A program made the position numbers and the translations under genes. Below are positions 50,603 to 59,648 of a DNA stretch of 64,000 nucleotides, in pieces. The stretch's first letter is position 1, and every line of letters begins with the position of its first letter. The DNA is from F1-60-MAGs104 sp964355975 (GTDB taxonomy: Bacteria > Planctomycetota > Phycisphaerae > Phycisphaerales > SM1A02): contig CAYHFW010000004.1 of assembly GCA_964355975.1 (NCBI GenBank), positions 106,457 through 170,456 on the forward strand, read 5' to 3'. The notes beneath the pieces are model-generated. The model saw only the letters and a program-made list of their open reading frames with translations, was not told where the DNA came from and searched no databases.

Positions 50603-51124
50603 TCATTGGCGCGAAGTGAGTTGCGTGTTACGGGTGCGCCACATGACGACACCATCGTTTTCTCGATCCGCGCAGAGAAGTGATAGTAGCAATTCACCAG
50701 TGACAGGATGGGCGAGCGTGGCATCGAGTTCGAGCAGTGGCCGCAGCACAAATGGGCGCATTGCAAGCCTCGGATGGGGCACTTCGAGGTCGCTCTCATT
50801 CACAATGCACTCGCCAAACAGCAAGATGTCGAGGTCAATGGTGCGCGCCGCGTTGCGTTCTGAGGGATCGCGCACGCGCCCAAGCATCTGTTCGATTGAG
50901 AGCAGCGATTGCAGAAGCGCACGCGCGGTGAGCGTCGTCTGCACTTGCGCAACCGCATTGAGATAGTGCGGCTGCGGGGGACCAACAGGAGCGGTTTCGT
51001 AGAGCGAGCTCACCGCAACCACGCGCAGAGACTCTTTCGCGCCGAGAAACTCGATCGCACGATCAATGGCCGCACTGCGATCGCCCAGATTCGATCCAAG
51101 CGCGATGAATGCACACGTGGTCAT
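50603..51124 (-). CDS. folK: HPPK, 6-hydroxymethyl-dihydropterin pyrophosphokinase
   Basis: 173 residues, normal length. FIALGSNLGDR at the N-terminus, SLYETAPVGPPQPHYLNAV, and NAARTIDLDILLFG with the two metal-binding Asp residues, then VPHPRLAMRPFVLRPL. It adds pyrophosphate to 6-hydroxymethyl-7,8-dihydropterin in folate synthesis. Overlaps the cinA stop by ATGA. folP and folB are not nearby. Confidence 0.95.
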   Translation of the reverse strand: MTTCAFIALGSNLGDRSAAIDRAIEFLGAKESLRVVAVSSLYETAPVGPPQPHYLNAVAQVQTTLTARALLQSLLSIEQMLGRVRDPSERNAARTIDLDILLFGECIVNESDLEVPHPRLAMRPFVLRPLLELDATLAHPVTGELLLSLLCADRENDGVVMWRTRNTQLTSRQ

Positions 51125-52440
51125 CGCGGTGCACTCGTGCGCGGGCCGACCTCGGCAAGCAGTCGCAGTTCGCTCTGGCCAATGAGAGTGAGTCGAAGCA
51201 GTTGCAGGGCGATCATTGCGGCGCGCCCCCGAATGGTCGCGCGATCTCCTGCGAATCGAAACTCGCGCGCGTGTGTGTGCGGTGCGCCACCATCACCACC
51301 ACGATCTGCCACGCCGATCCAGAGAGTTCCGACTGGCTTCTCGATCGATCCTCCGTCGGGACCGGCGATGCCTGTTGCGCTCAAACCCCAGCGCGCGCCC
51401 GCGCGCTCCGCAGCACCAAGCGCCATCGCGCACGCAACCGATTCGCTCACGGCTCCAAACTGTTCGAAGAGTTGCGCAGGAACACCAAGAAACTCACTCT
51501 TGAATTGATTGGAGTATGAGATCCATCCTCCGCCAAACCATGCGCTCGATCCCGCTGCTGTTGTGATGAGTTGGCCGATTCCGCCGCCAGTGCAACTCTC
51601 AGCAACTGCCACGCATTCGCCCCGCGCGCAGAGCAATTCGCCCAGCGCCTGCGCAAGTGTCACTTCGTCGCGTCCGTACACGTAAGCGCCCCACGCGCGC
51701 TCAACCGCGCACGCCGCTCGCGCAAGTTCACCATCGCTCGCAGCGGGCCCAGTTGCGCGCAGGCGAGCTGTCACAACCGCGCCACTTGCCGTAGTTCCGG
51801 CAAGTGGATTCGCGCCGCGCAGCATCATCGGGCGAATCTTTTCAGCCGCAAGACTTTCTGGAAGCCCGCACGCATGCACTGAGCAGACTGCAATCTGCTC
51901 GCCGCCGCTCGCAGCAACGAGCGCGCGTGCAGTCGGCACGACGTGCGCCGCGAACATCGGCTGCATCTCGTGCGGAGGACCAGGCAAGCAGAAGATGTGC
52001 GCAGCCGCAATCTTCGCGCTGATTCCTGGTGCGGTGCCGTTGTTGTTTTCGAGAAATGCGCCTCCCACTGGGCAGAACGCTTGGCGCCGGTTCGATGGTG
52101 GCATCGCCATTGCCCGTCGCACGAAACGTTCTTCGAGAATGGCGCGCTGCGCCGCACTTTCAATGAGTTCAACCCCACCCATCGCATCGGCGAGTGCTTC
52201 GCGTGTGAGATCATCTTCGGTCGGGCCAAGCCCACCAGTCACAACGACGAGCGGAACGTGATTCGCAAGTTCGCGCATCGCCCGCGCAATTGCACCACGG
52301 TCATCTGCAACGGTTCGGTGTTCGATCACCATCACACCATTGCGGAGCAATTCGTGAGAGATCCACCGCGCATTGCTTTCGGCAGTTTGCCCGAGTGTGA
52401 GTTCATCACCAATCGAAAGGACTGCGGCGCGTGCTGGCAT
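51121..52440 (-). CDS. cinA: CinA family protein (CinA/NMN deamidase)
   Basis: 439 residues with both domains. N-terminal MoCF-like COG1058 part (AVLSIGDELTLGQTAESNAR, VVTGGLGPTEDDLTRE, LPGPPHEMQPMF), which may hydrolyse ADP-ribose or pyridine nucleotides. C-terminal CinA domain (VAVAESCTGGGIGQLITTAA, SATGIAGPDGGSIEKPVGT), the NMN deamidase (PncC-like). Head of a four-gene group; divergent from pyrF with 38 nt between starts. Confidence 0.94.
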   Translation of the reverse strand: MPARAAVLSIGDELTLGQTAESNARWISHELLRNGVMVIEHRTVADDRGAIARAMRELANHVPLVVVTGGLGPTEDDLTREALADAMGGVELIESAAQRAILEERFVRRAMAMPPSNRRQAFCPVGGAFLENNNGTAPGISAKIAAAHIFCLPGPPHEMQPMFAAHVVPTARALVAASGGEQIAVCSVHACGLPESLAAEKIRPMMLRGANPLAGTTASGAVVTARLRATGPAASDGELARAACAVERAWGAYVYGRDEVTLAQALGELLCARGECVAVAESCTGGGIGQLITTAAGSSAWFGGGWISYSNQFKSEFLGVPAQLFEQFGAVSESVACAMALGAAERAGARWGLSATGIAGPDGGSIEKPVGTLWIGVADRGGDGGAPHTHAREFRFAGDRATIRGRAAMIALQLLRLTLIGQSELRLLAEVGPRTSAPR

Positions 52441-52478
52441 CTCCCTCAGCGTATCGCCGCGCGAGTTACTATCTGTTG

Positions 52479-53357
52479 ATGACCCAAATCAGCGTGCATC
52501 CTGCCGATCGACTCATGCACGCGATCACCATGGCTGGGTCACCAGTCTGTGTCGGACTCGATCCCGTCGCTGAGAAGATGCCGGCTGCGCTCGTAGGAAA
52601 GCCAATCGCCACGGCACTTGAAGAATTCGGCACTGGAATCATTCGAGCGCTTGTTGGAATTGTTCCCTGCATCAAGATTCAATCAGCTTGCTACGAGCGG
52701 TTTGGTCCTGATGGAATGCGCGCACTCGCGCAGACACTTGAAGCAGGCCGCGCGTGCGGGCTCGTGATGATTCTCGATGGAAAGCGCGGCGATATTGGCA
52801 TCTCCGCAGAGCACTACGCCGCCGCGATGTTCACGCAGTACGCCGCTGATTGGGCGACCGTCAATCCATACCTCGGCATGGATGGCGTCACCCCATTTCT
52901 CGCGCACGGCGGAGCATTTGCGCTTGTGCGCACCTCGAACCCAGGGTCGGATGCGCTGCAATCACTCGCGACCGCTGCTGGCCCAACCATCGCCGAGACT
53001 GTCGCCGATCTTGTTGCTCGTGCCGGGCGAACGATGGTTGGAACGTGCGGCTTCAGCGCTCTTGGAGCGGTCGTTGGAGCAACGAAGAGCCACGAGGCCG
53101 CGTCGCTTCGACGTCGAATGCCAGAGCAGATTTTCTTAGTGCCAGGCTTTGGCGCGCAAGGTGGAACGGTCGACGACATCTTGCCGTGTTTTCACCAGGA
53201 TGGCCGTGGAGCTCTCATCACCGCAAGCCGAAGCGTGATTTTTGCGGCATCGAGCGATCCATCCGATTGGCTTTCGCCGATCCAGCGCGCCGCCGAGACA
53301 TTCGCAAGCGAAGTGCGCGGCGCAGTCCAACGCGCCGCAACTGCGCCCGCACACTGA
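52479..53357 (+). CDS. pyrF: Orotidine 5'-phosphate decarboxylase (type 2)
   Basis: 292 residues, the longer type found in mycobacteria, Myxococcus and others. Core SPVCVGLDPV, FIKIQ-like PCIKIQSACYERFG, the catalytic DGKRGDIGISAEHYA, and VNPYLGMDGVTPF, FLVPGFGAQGG. It makes UMP from OMP. The ATG used is preceded by an in-frame upstream extension without similarity. First gene of a four-gene plus-strand group. Confidence 0.94.
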   Translation: MTQISVHPADRLMHAITMAGSPVCVGLDPVAEKMPAALVGKPIATALEEFGTGIIRALVGIVPCIKIQSACYERFGPDGMRALAQTLEAGRACGLVMILDGKRGDIGISAEHYAAAMFTQYAADWATVNPYLGMDGVTPFLAHGGAFALVRTSNPGSDALQSLATAAGPTIAETVADLVARAGRTMVGTCGFSALGAVVGATKSHEAASLRRRMPEQIFLVPGFGAQGGTVDDILPCFHQDGRGALITASRSVIFAASSDPSDWLSPIQRAAETFASEVRGAVQRAATAPAH

Positions 53358-53359
53358 TC

Positions 53360-54940
53360 ATGAATCGCATCACGCTCTTCATCGCGTTGTTTGCAGTCTT
53401 GGTATTGACCACCACGCCGGTGATGCTCTACCGCGGCACGCCCAAAGTGCAGGGAGTACGAACACTCGTCATCGTGACTCCGCACAATGAGCAGATTCGC
53501 TCAGAGTTCTCGCGTGCGTTTGCGCGCTGGCATCAGCAGAAATTCGGCGAACTGGTCGATGTGGCTTGGAACGCGCCGGGTGGCACCACTGAGATTCGCC
53601 GCATGCTCGTCGCGCAGTATGAGGCGGCACTTCGCCACGGCAGCGCGCCTGGTGGGGACGCAGATTTGCTCTTTGGAGGTGGCTCGTACGAATTCGAATT
53701 GCTCAGCCGCCATCTCAAGGTTCAAGTGGACGGCCAGGAACGGACAACGACGATCTTGGAACCTTGCGCGTGGATGACCCCCGCTCTTCTCGAAGAACTC
53801 TACGGACCAAATTCGGTCGACGGCCGCACGATCTATGACCCCGAGCTCTACTGGTTCGGAGTTGCACTCAGCACCTTTGGAATTGTTTCGAATGTTGCAC
53901 AGTGCGAAGCGCGCGGGATCGACCCTCCTTCATCTTGGCAAGATCTCGCAGATCCAGCGCTCTTCGAAGCAGTTGCGCTGTCGAATCCATCGCAGAGCGG
54001 ATCGGTTGCGACAGCATTCGAGACGATTCTGCAGCGCTTGGGATGGGAGCGCGGATGGCAAGTGCTTCGACGTGCAGCCGCGAATTCAAACCAGATTCTT
54101 GCGTCGAGTTCGGTGATTCCGACGACTGTTGGAAGCGGCGAGTCATGCGCTGGAATTGCGATCGACTTTTACGGTCGCTATCAAGTGCAAGCGCTTCAGG
54201 AGCATGCGATCGAAACGGGATTGCCGTCGATCGACAGGCTTGCGTTTCGAACCCCAGTTGGCGAGAGCGTGGTCGATGCTGATCCCGTTGCAATCTTGCG
54301 TGGAGCCCCAAACGCAGAACTCGCAAAGCGATTCGTGCAGTTCTGCCTCTCGCTTGAAGGGCAGCTTCTCTGGCAACTTCCCCACGGATCAGAACCCGTC
54401 TGCGGATATCAACCACCTGAGCAATATTCGCTGCGCCGCATGCCTGTGCGCCGCGCCGCATACGCCTGCTGCGCGCAGTGTTTCGTTGACGCGATCGACC
54501 CATTTGCCGAGCAATCTCCACTTGTGAGTGAACCGAATTTTCGGGACTTCGTTGGACCACTCTTCGTCTCAATGACCATGGATCACTCTGCGCAGTTGCG
54601 CAGTGCGTGGAAGGCGATCTTCTCGCATCCCGCATACCCGCCCGGCGGCGACATCGTCACAGCGGCCGATGTCTCTGACCCCACGCTCAAGGCGTGGCTC
54701 ACTGCGTTCGATGCGATGCCCACGATTGCAGGACCCGACAACGCACTCTTTCATCTGAGCAATGTTGCCGACCTCGGCCCAGTGCGCCAGGGATGGATCA
54801 AGGGGCACTTTGCCGGCAAGGGGCTTTGGCAAGAGCGCGATCAGCCCCGCACGCTTCTTCGTTCACAGTGCAGCGAGTTCTTCGAGATGCAGTATCGGCA
54901 GATCGCCCAAGGCGCCGAACACGCAAGCGGGACGCACTAA
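53360..54940 (+). CDS. Extracellular solute-binding protein (family 1-like)
   Basis: 526 residues. An N-terminal hydrophobic anchor (ITLFIALFAVLVLTTTPVML) is followed by a periplasmic binding fold: TLVIVTPHNEQIRSEFSRAF, FGGGSYEFE, WFGVALSTFGIVSNV, then SWQDLADPALFEAVALSNPS, FYGRYQVQAL. This resembles iron- or polyamine-type ABC solute-binding proteins, with an extra 130 residues at the C-terminus. The ligand is unknown, and no permease or ATPase is adjacent, so it may work with a remote transporter. Starts 2 nt after pyrF. Confidence 0.82.
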   Translation: MNRITLFIALFAVLVLTTTPVMLYRGTPKVQGVRTLVIVTPHNEQIRSEFSRAFARWHQQKFGELVDVAWNAPGGTTEIRRMLVAQYEAALRHGSAPGGDADLLFGGGSYEFELLSRHLKVQVDGQERTTTILEPCAWMTPALLEELYGPNSVDGRTIYDPELYWFGVALSTFGIVSNVAQCEARGIDPPSSWQDLADPALFEAVALSNPSQSGSVATAFETILQRLGWERGWQVLRRAAANSNQILASSSVIPTTVGSGESCAGIAIDFYGRYQVQALQEHAIETGLPSIDRLAFRTPVGESVVDADPVAILRGAPNAELAKRFVQFCLSLEGQLLWQLPHGSEPVCGYQPPEQYSLRRMPVRRAAYACCAQCFVDAIDPFAEQSPLVSEPNFRDFVGPLFVSMTMDHSAQLRSAWKAIFSHPAYPPGGDIVTAADVSDPTLKAWLTAFDAMPTIAGPDNALFHLSNVADLGPVRQGWIKGHFAGKGLWQERDQPRTLLRSQCSEFFEMQYRQIAQGAEHASGTH

Positions 54941-54957
54941 GTTTCTACACTTTCGTC

Positions 54958-55308
54958 GTGCCTGACAGCGATGCTCCCCAACATCTTGAACTGCGCCGAA
55001 ATGAGGGACTCGTCGTGCGCTGGAACAGCACGCACTCCTCGTTCTTTCCACTGGCATTTCTGCGGCGAATGAGCCCATCTGCCGATGCGCGCGCCCTGCG
55101 CGAGTCGCTCGCGACCAATCCCCTGACGGTCATCCCAACACCTGCGAGTCATGCGCCACTCGCGGCGACGAGCGCGACACTTGTCGGCAACTACGCGGTG
55201 CGAATTCTCTTCAACGACGGTCACGACACTGGCCTCTATTCGTGGAAGTATCTGCGCGAGATCGATCCGCAACTCTGCGTTCCGCCGCCTCGTGAGCAGA
55301 CGCCGTGA
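54958..55308 (+). CDS. DUF971 (gamma-butyrobetaine hydroxylase N-terminal-like) protein
   Basis: 116 residues from a GTG. APQHLELRRNEGLVVRWNST begins the DUF971 fold; PLAFLRRMSPSADAR, VGNYAVRILFNDGHDTGLYSWKYLREI and the LC end match the family. DUF971 domains are small proteins, sometimes linked to iron-sulfur cluster assembly, with unproven biochemistry. The stop overlaps the next gene as GTGA. Confidence 0.85.
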   Translation: MPDSDAPQHLELRRNEGLVVRWNSTHSSFFPLAFLRRMSPSADARALRESLATNPLTVIPTPASHAPLAATSATLVGNYAVRILFNDGHDTGLYSWKYLREIDPQLCVPPPREQTP

Positions 55309-55787
55309 CCAACGCAAGTGAGTTTCGAGTCGAAACGATCGCCGTGCCAACTGGCTTTGCTCCTGCGGGCGCCCATCCGTTCACGCTCTCGTTGTCCGTG
55401 ACGCGAGTGAGTCACAGTGCATCAATCGCACACGTCAGCAATGTCGAGTACGTGCGGTGGATCGACCGCATCAGCGAGTTGCATGGTGAAGCATGCGGGC
55501 ACTCGCGCGCAGCACTGTTGGCAAGCGGACGGATGTGGTTTGTCTCGCGACATGAGGTCGACTACCAGCGTGAGTCATTCGCGGGAGATCAACTTGCATG
55601 CGCCACTTGGATCGCATCGGCAGGACGAACAACCGTGCAGCGCGAGAGCGTGATCTGGAACAGAGCGTCACAGCTCTCTGTCTGTCGCGCATCAAGTCGC
55701 TGGGTGTTGATTGACCTTGCGACGCGAAAACCGATGCGAATCGCAGAAGCAGAACTTTCGCTGTTGCAACCACTTACGCGCCGCTAA
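55305..55787 (+). CDS. Acyl-CoA thioesterase (4HBT hotdog family)
   Basis: 160 residues from a GTG. Hotdog core: TRVSHSASIAHVSNVEYVRW with the usual acidic/His-region replaced by SNVEYV, then ESFAGDQLACATWIASAGRT and a C-terminal strand. It should hydrolyse acyl-CoA thioesters, as in the YbgC/FcbC subgroup. The typical catalytic Asp of the D-x-x-x-H/N-x-x-Y pattern reads as HVSNVEYV here, so activity is not certain. Last gene of the pyrF group. Confidence 0.8.
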   Translation: MTNASEFRVETIAVPTGFAPAGAHPFTLSLSVTRVSHSASIAHVSNVEYVRWIDRISELHGEACGHSRAALLASGRMWFVSRHEVDYQRESFAGDQLACATWIASAGRTTVQRESVIWNRASQLSVCRASSRWVLIDLATRKPMRIAEAELSLLQPLTRR

Positions 55788-55969
55788 CGAGCGCAATTGA
55801 ACGTCAAGCCTCGCGCGCGCAAGCGCAATTGCCACGCTCTTCGAGGCGCCAAGTTGATTTGCACAAGAAATGCACATGTTTTCTGTTGGATGGCACCGCC
55901 GTTATCCGAAAATAAATCTGCCCAATTGCATGTGCGTAGTTCGGGCAACAAGCATCTTTCTCCCCTCCG

Positions 55970-56009
55970 CCCCGCCGACTTCTTCAACGACGTCGGCTGG
56001 GGTTTTTTT
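55970..56009 (+). terminator. Intrinsic terminator after the thioesterase gene
   Basis: CCCCGCCGAC pairs with GTCGGCTGGGG (one bulged base) and a T7 tract follows. It lies 182 nt after the thioesterase stop and 46 nt before a small lipoprotein gene; no gene is apparent in the space before it. Confidence 0.72.
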
Positions 56010-56055
56010 GTCGCGACCCTTGACCGCAGCGACTGCCGTGCGTTCAATAGGGCAT

Positions 56056-56277
56056 ATGAAGAAACTCACATACGTATTGGCGACGACCATTCTGGTCGGT
56101 CTGACTGCTTGCGGCGACTCGGGTTCGTCGAAGGTGACCAAGGTTCAGCCAAAGCCTCCAGTCGCAGCAGCTGACAAGGTGGCTGGTCCAGACGATGCAT
56201 TCAACGCGAATCGCAAGTTGCAATCCACGAGCGACGCGCCGCCAACTGCCCCGAAGAAGAAAAAGAAGTCTGACTGA
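56056..56277 (+). CDS. Small lipoprotein
   Basis: 73 residues starting MKKLTYVLATTILVGLTACG, a clear lipoprotein signal (Cys 19). The mature part is short and disordered, ending in KKKKKSD. No family recognised. It is isolated, followed by a strong terminator. Confidence 0.72.
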   Translation: MKKLTYVLATTILVGLTACGDSGSSKVTKVQPKPPVAAADKVAGPDDAFNANRKLQSTSDAPPTAPKKKKKSD

Positions 56278-56301
56278 TTCGCGCACTCCGCGCGTTCGAT
56301 C

Positions 56302-57474
56302 TCACGAACTCATCATTCGCCGAAGGACCTCGAGTCCTTCGGCGAGTTTTTGTTCGGGGGCTGCAAAGCTGATTCGGATGTGTGTGTCACGGGCGCTGAA
56401 GACGCCACCAGGTACCACGATGAGGCGGTGCGCGATGGCGCGCTCTGCGAACTGCGTTCCAGTGAGTCCAAGTCGCTTTGGAATCTCGATGAATGCGTAG
56501 AACGCCCCCTGCGAAACAGTGACATTGGTGAGATCGCGCAGCGCATTCACCACCATGTCGCGACGAAGCACATATCGCGCGATGATCGGCGAGAGATCAA
56601 CATCGAAACATTCAATGGCCGCGGCCTGCAACGGTGTCGGAGCGCAGACGAACAGATACTGCTGCAACTTCGCCATCTGCTGAATGAGTGACTTGGGACC
56701 CGCGCCGTAACCGAGGCGCCATCCTGTGCATCCGTAACTCTTTCCGAAACCGCGCACGAGCAGCAACTGCGAACTGAAGCGCGCTGGGCTTGGGCAGCGT
56801 CCGCCATCGAGCGCCTCTGGGAAGGTGAAGGCGTCGTAAATCTCATCCGAGACAAGCAGGATTCCGCGTGCCTCACAGAGGTCGACGATTGCTCGCAGTT
56901 CGGCGCTCGTGAGCACAACTCCGCAGGGATTGCTCGGGCTGTCGATGATCACCATCTTGGTGCGCGCAGTGATGAGCGGGGCAATTCGCTCGGCAGTCAT
57001 GCGAAAGTCGGGGTATGTGTCGCAGAGCACAGCGCGTCCCCCCGCCATCTTTGCGAACTGCGGGTACGCCACAAAGTATGGGTCTGGAAGAATGACTTCG
57101 TCGCCATTCTCGATGAGTGCGAGCACCGCGAGCACGAGCGCTCCCGTCGTGCCCGAGGTCACGATGAGATCGCTCGAATCGCTCGGCGTCCATCCAACGT
57201 CTTTGGTGAGGTGCGACCAGATTGCGCTGCGCAACTCTGGCAGACCTTGCGTGAGCGAGTAGCCGTTGCGGTCCCCTTCGATCGCCTTGATCGCCGATCG
57301 CTTGATGCGATCATCTACCGGGAAGTCAGGCTGCCCAATTGAAAGATTGATCGGATCTTGAATCGACGCGCCCAATTCGAACGCACGTCGAATGCCTGAG
57401 GCATCGATCGACTTCACGCGGGGGGTGAAGAGTCGTTCGAGATCCAACTTCCCAGCAGTCTGGGAGGAAGTCAT
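56302..57474 (-). CDS. Class I/II pyridoxal-phosphate aminotransferase
   Basis: 390 residues. INLSIGQPDFPVDDRI and NGYSLTQGLPELRSAIWSHL are typical of aspartate-type aminotransferases; SGTTGALVLAVLAL, DSPSNPCGVVL, VSDEIYDAFTF and the PLP Lys in VRGFGKSYGCTGWRLGY complete the active site; the C-terminal Arg is in THIRISFAA. Substrate is unknown; aspartate or a related amino acid is likely. It follows the small basic protein gene after 2 nt. Confidence 0.92.
   Translation of the reverse strand: MTSSQTAGKLDLERLFTPRVKSIDASGIRRAFELGASIQDPINLSIGQPDFPVDDRIKRSAIKAIEGDRNGYSLTQGLPELRSAIWSHLTKDVGWTPSDSSDLIVTSGTTGALVLAVLALIENGDEVILPDPYFVAYPQFAKMAGGRAVLCDTYPDFRMTAERIAPLITARTKMVIIDSPSNPCGVVLTSAELRAIVDLCEARGILLVSDEIYDAFTFPEALDGGRCPSPARFSSQLLLVRGFGKSYGCTGWRLGYGAGPKSLIQQMAKLQQYLFVCAPTPLQAAAIECFDVDLSPIIARYVLRRDMVVNALRDLTNVTVSQGAFYAFIEIPKRLGLTGTQFAERAIAHRLIVVPGGVFSARDTHIRISFAAPEQKLAEGLEVLRRMMSS
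56317..56351 (+). terminator. Intrinsic terminator overlapping the 3' end of the convergent aminotransferase
   Basis: A perfect 12-bp stem (TCGCCGAAGGAC with GTCCTTCGGCGA, CTCGA loop) then TTTTT on the plus strand, after the small lipoprotein gene. The same bases encode the last residues of the minus-strand aminotransferase. Confidence 0.83.
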
Positions 57475-57476
57475 TC

Positions 57477-57761
57477 TTACTTTTTCTTGTCGCCGCCGGC
57501 CTTCGCGCCTGCTGCAGGTTTCGCGCCGCCCTTGGCATCTGGCTTGGCGCCTTCAGCACCACCAGCAGCGGCCTCTTTCTTGGGCTTCTTGGCAGCAGCA
57601 ACCTTGATCGAGCGCACCTTGGGCAGGCAGAGCGCAGAATTCTTTGCGTTGTCGAAGAGCGCGAGCTCGGTCAGTTTGGCGATGCGCTCAGTTCGTGTCA
57701 GAACGTTGCGGTGTTGATTGAGAGCGCCGGACTTTGATTTCAGACTTGGATGAATGCTCAT
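57477..57761 (-). CDS. Small basic protein (TIGR04137-like) with Ala/Gly/Lys tail
   Basis: 94 residues. The first 52 residues (SIHPSLKSKSGALNQHRNVL, TRTERIAKLTELALFD, LCLPKVRSIKV) match the PVC-group small basic protein family, normally about 55-60 residues, thought to bind RNA or the ribosome. The remaining part is a low-complexity AAGGAEGAKPDAKGG-type extension ending in KKK, unusual for the family. Overlaps the previous gene by ATGA. Confidence 0.78.
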   Translation of the reverse strand: MSIHPSLKSKSGALNQHRNVLTRTERIAKLTELALFDNAKNSALCLPKVRSIKVAAAKKPKKEAAAGGAEGAKPDAKGGAKPAAGAKAGGDKKK

Positions 57762-58432
57762 GACTGACCTTTGAAAAGTTTCGGATAAAAACCGCGGAAG
57801 TCACCATTACCACGACCAAGCGCCTTCCACTTTGCGCCGACCGCTCTGATCTTTGCCTCAAGTGCCTTCACGAGAGCCCCCTCGCGATCCTCCCACCCGT
57901 AGCCGGGAAGGACAATCACTTGGGATCGAGCATTATGACTTGGAATCGTGATCGCATCAAGCCCTTGACCGCGACAAAACGCCACTAATTCGCTCGCTCG
58001 GTCGGGAGCGAGAACATCGTCGATGATCAGGTAATTCAAACCGACCTGGCGCGGATCGCCAGTGGGTGGCGGTCCGAGCGGTGCATTTCCGTTCGAAGGG
58101 ATGGTTCTTTGCGGCTGGGGGGTGATTTCAGGGGCGTTGACGCTTTGCCCCGCGCCTGCCCGCGGCCCGGCGCGTTGCCCCTGCGGGCTCACGGGGTCGA
58201 TCGTTTGCGTCGCCCCCTGCCGCGCTTCACTGTGCTCTTGATTGGCCGAAGCGACCCCGGCGCGAAACCCGAGGTAGTAGGTGCCTGTCGCCAACGCGAC
58301 GACAATCGCGAAGATCACGAGCATGAATCCGAGTGGAATGCGCATCGCGCGTGGACCAAGCCCATGTTGAAGCACCGTGACACCGTCTTTCGCGCGTCGA
58401 GCTTCGTAGAGAGTCGTTCCGCCCTTGGCCAT
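57758..58432 (-). CDS. Membrane protein with SPOR-like C-terminus
   Basis: 224 residues. One membrane helix (PLGFMLVIFAIVVALATGTYYL, about 33-54), a Pro/Gln-rich linker, and a C-terminal domain (about 135-220) with NYLIIDDVLAPDRASELVAF and VIVLPGYGWEDREGALVKAL, which looks like a SPOR-type fold. Function unknown; a peptidoglycan or envelope role is possible. Located between acpS and the small basic protein. Confidence 0.65.
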   Translation of the reverse strand: MAKGGTTLYEARRAKDGVTVLQHGLGPRAMRIPLGFMLVIFAIVVALATGTYYLGFRAGVASANQEHSEARQGATQTIDPVSPQGQRAGPRAGAGQSVNAPEITPQPQRTIPSNGNAPLGPPPTGDPRQVGLNYLIIDDVLAPDRASELVAFCRGQGLDAITIPSHNARSQVIVLPGYGWEDREGALVKALEAKIRAVGAKWKALGRGNGDFRGFYPKLFKGQS

Positions 58433-58450
58433 GAGGCAAGCGTATCACGC

Positions 58451-58843
58451 TCAGGGATGCGACCTCAGACCGATCACACTCGCCATTGCGAATCCACCCG
58501 TGTGGGTGAGCGAGATCATCCAAGATGAAACGCCAAGCGCGCGCGCGGCCGCGGCGGCTCCGCCTGTGAGGGCGAGCGCTGGAGCTCCGGTTGCCAACGT
58601 GCAGACTTCGATATCTGTCCATGACATTCCCGTACTCATGCCCGTGCCGAGCGCTTTGAGCACCGCCTCTTTGGCTGCGAATCGTGCACTCAACCGCTGT
58701 GCGCACTGCGCGCCGCCAGCCGTGGCATACGCCCGTTCTTGCGCGGTGAAGATGCGCTCGAGAAAACGATCGCCGTGGTCGGCGATCATTCGCTCGATGC
58801 GCGCGATCTCTACAAGGTCGATTCCGTGTGCGATGAGATTCAT
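58451..58843 (-). CDS. acpS: Holo-[acyl-carrier-protein] synthase
   Basis: 130 residues. AHGIDLVEIARIERM with the metal-binding Asp, RIFTAQERAYA, and LSARFAAKEAVLKALGTG are the AcpS signature. It transfers phosphopantetheine to ACP. Its ATG overlaps the previous gene's TGA by one base. Confidence 0.95.
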   Translation of the reverse strand: MNLIAHGIDLVEIARIERMIADHGDRFLERIFTAQERAYATAGGAQCAQRLSARFAAKEAVLKALGTGMSTGMSWTDIEVCTLATGAPALALTGGAAAAARALGVSSWMISLTHTGGFAMASVIGLRSHP

Positions 58844-59625
58844 CAGTGTGGGTCCGCCGTCCAGCGTTGCAGAGTGTTGATGAGTCCGCTGCGTGGGTCG
58901 GCCCACTGCCGCGCATCTGCAACTGGAGAGAAACGCAGCGGCAAGACTGCGAGCGATGCCGCATATGCGAGCAAGTCGAGGCGCGACTCGTGAGGTTCGC
59001 TTGGTGGACCGCGCATGCCAGAACGCAAGAGATCGACGATGCGCGCTGTTACGACGTGCGTGCCGCACCGCGCGACAACCTCGCAGAGATCTTTTCCCGC
59101 CGCAAGAATGGTCGGCGGATCAATGCCGATTCCCAGTGCGCTCGCGTGATTCATCTCAGTGCCTGCGGTCGTTGCGCCGAGTCCGTGGTCAGAGATCCAC
59201 ACACCCTCGCGCTGTGCGCATGCACTGAGAGCCTCGCGCACTTCGCGCAATCTCCCCTCATTTTCAGTCGTTTTCTCAGGCAGCGCAATACTCACGGGAC
59301 AACGACCGAGCGCCGCCGCGAGCAGCGCGCACTGCGAGACTGCGTCTACAGCGCGATCGACAAATGCAGCATCGACAAAGTGCGCGGATGGAATCCACAG
59401 GTCGAAACCAGCGCATGAGAGCTCGAGCCGCCGCAAATGCGAGGCGAGTCCGCGGCGTCCGCTGCCATCGAGATCGCGCGCGCGGGTGCCAACTTGCGTG
59501 GCAGAGAGCTGCACTGCACGAAACCCCATTTGGGCGATCGCGGCGAGTGCCTCGGTCACCTCACCCGCGAGTGGAGCGATTGTCGCTGCAAGTGGCGGCA
59601 ATTGTGTTGCGATGGGATTCGGCAC
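58843..59625 (-). CDS. Sugar-phosphate isomerase/epimerase-like TIM-barrel protein
   Basis: 260 residues. N-terminal APLAGEVTEALAAIAQMGFR and AVQLSATQVGTRARDLD resemble the AP endonuclease family 2/xylose isomerase-like barrel, with GVWISDHGLGATT and the later LGIGIDPPTILAAGKDLCEV in the expected strand positions. Metal ligands are not all evident. Substrate unknown. Divergent from nth with 23 nt between starts. Confidence 0.75.
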   Translation of the reverse strand: MPNPIATQLPPLAATIAPLAGEVTEALAAIAQMGFRAVQLSATQVGTRARDLDGSGRRGLASHLRRLELSCAGFDLWIPSAHFVDAAFVDRAVDAVSQCALLAAALGRCPVSIALPEKTTENEGRLREVREALSACAQREGVWISDHGLGATTAGTEMNHASALGIGIDPPTILAAGKDLCEVVARCGTHVVTARIVDLLRSGMRGPPSEPHESRLDLLAYAASLAVLPLRFSPVADARQWADPRSGLINTLQRWTADPH

Positions 59626-59648
59626 TCTGTGAGGTTATCGTCTGAACA

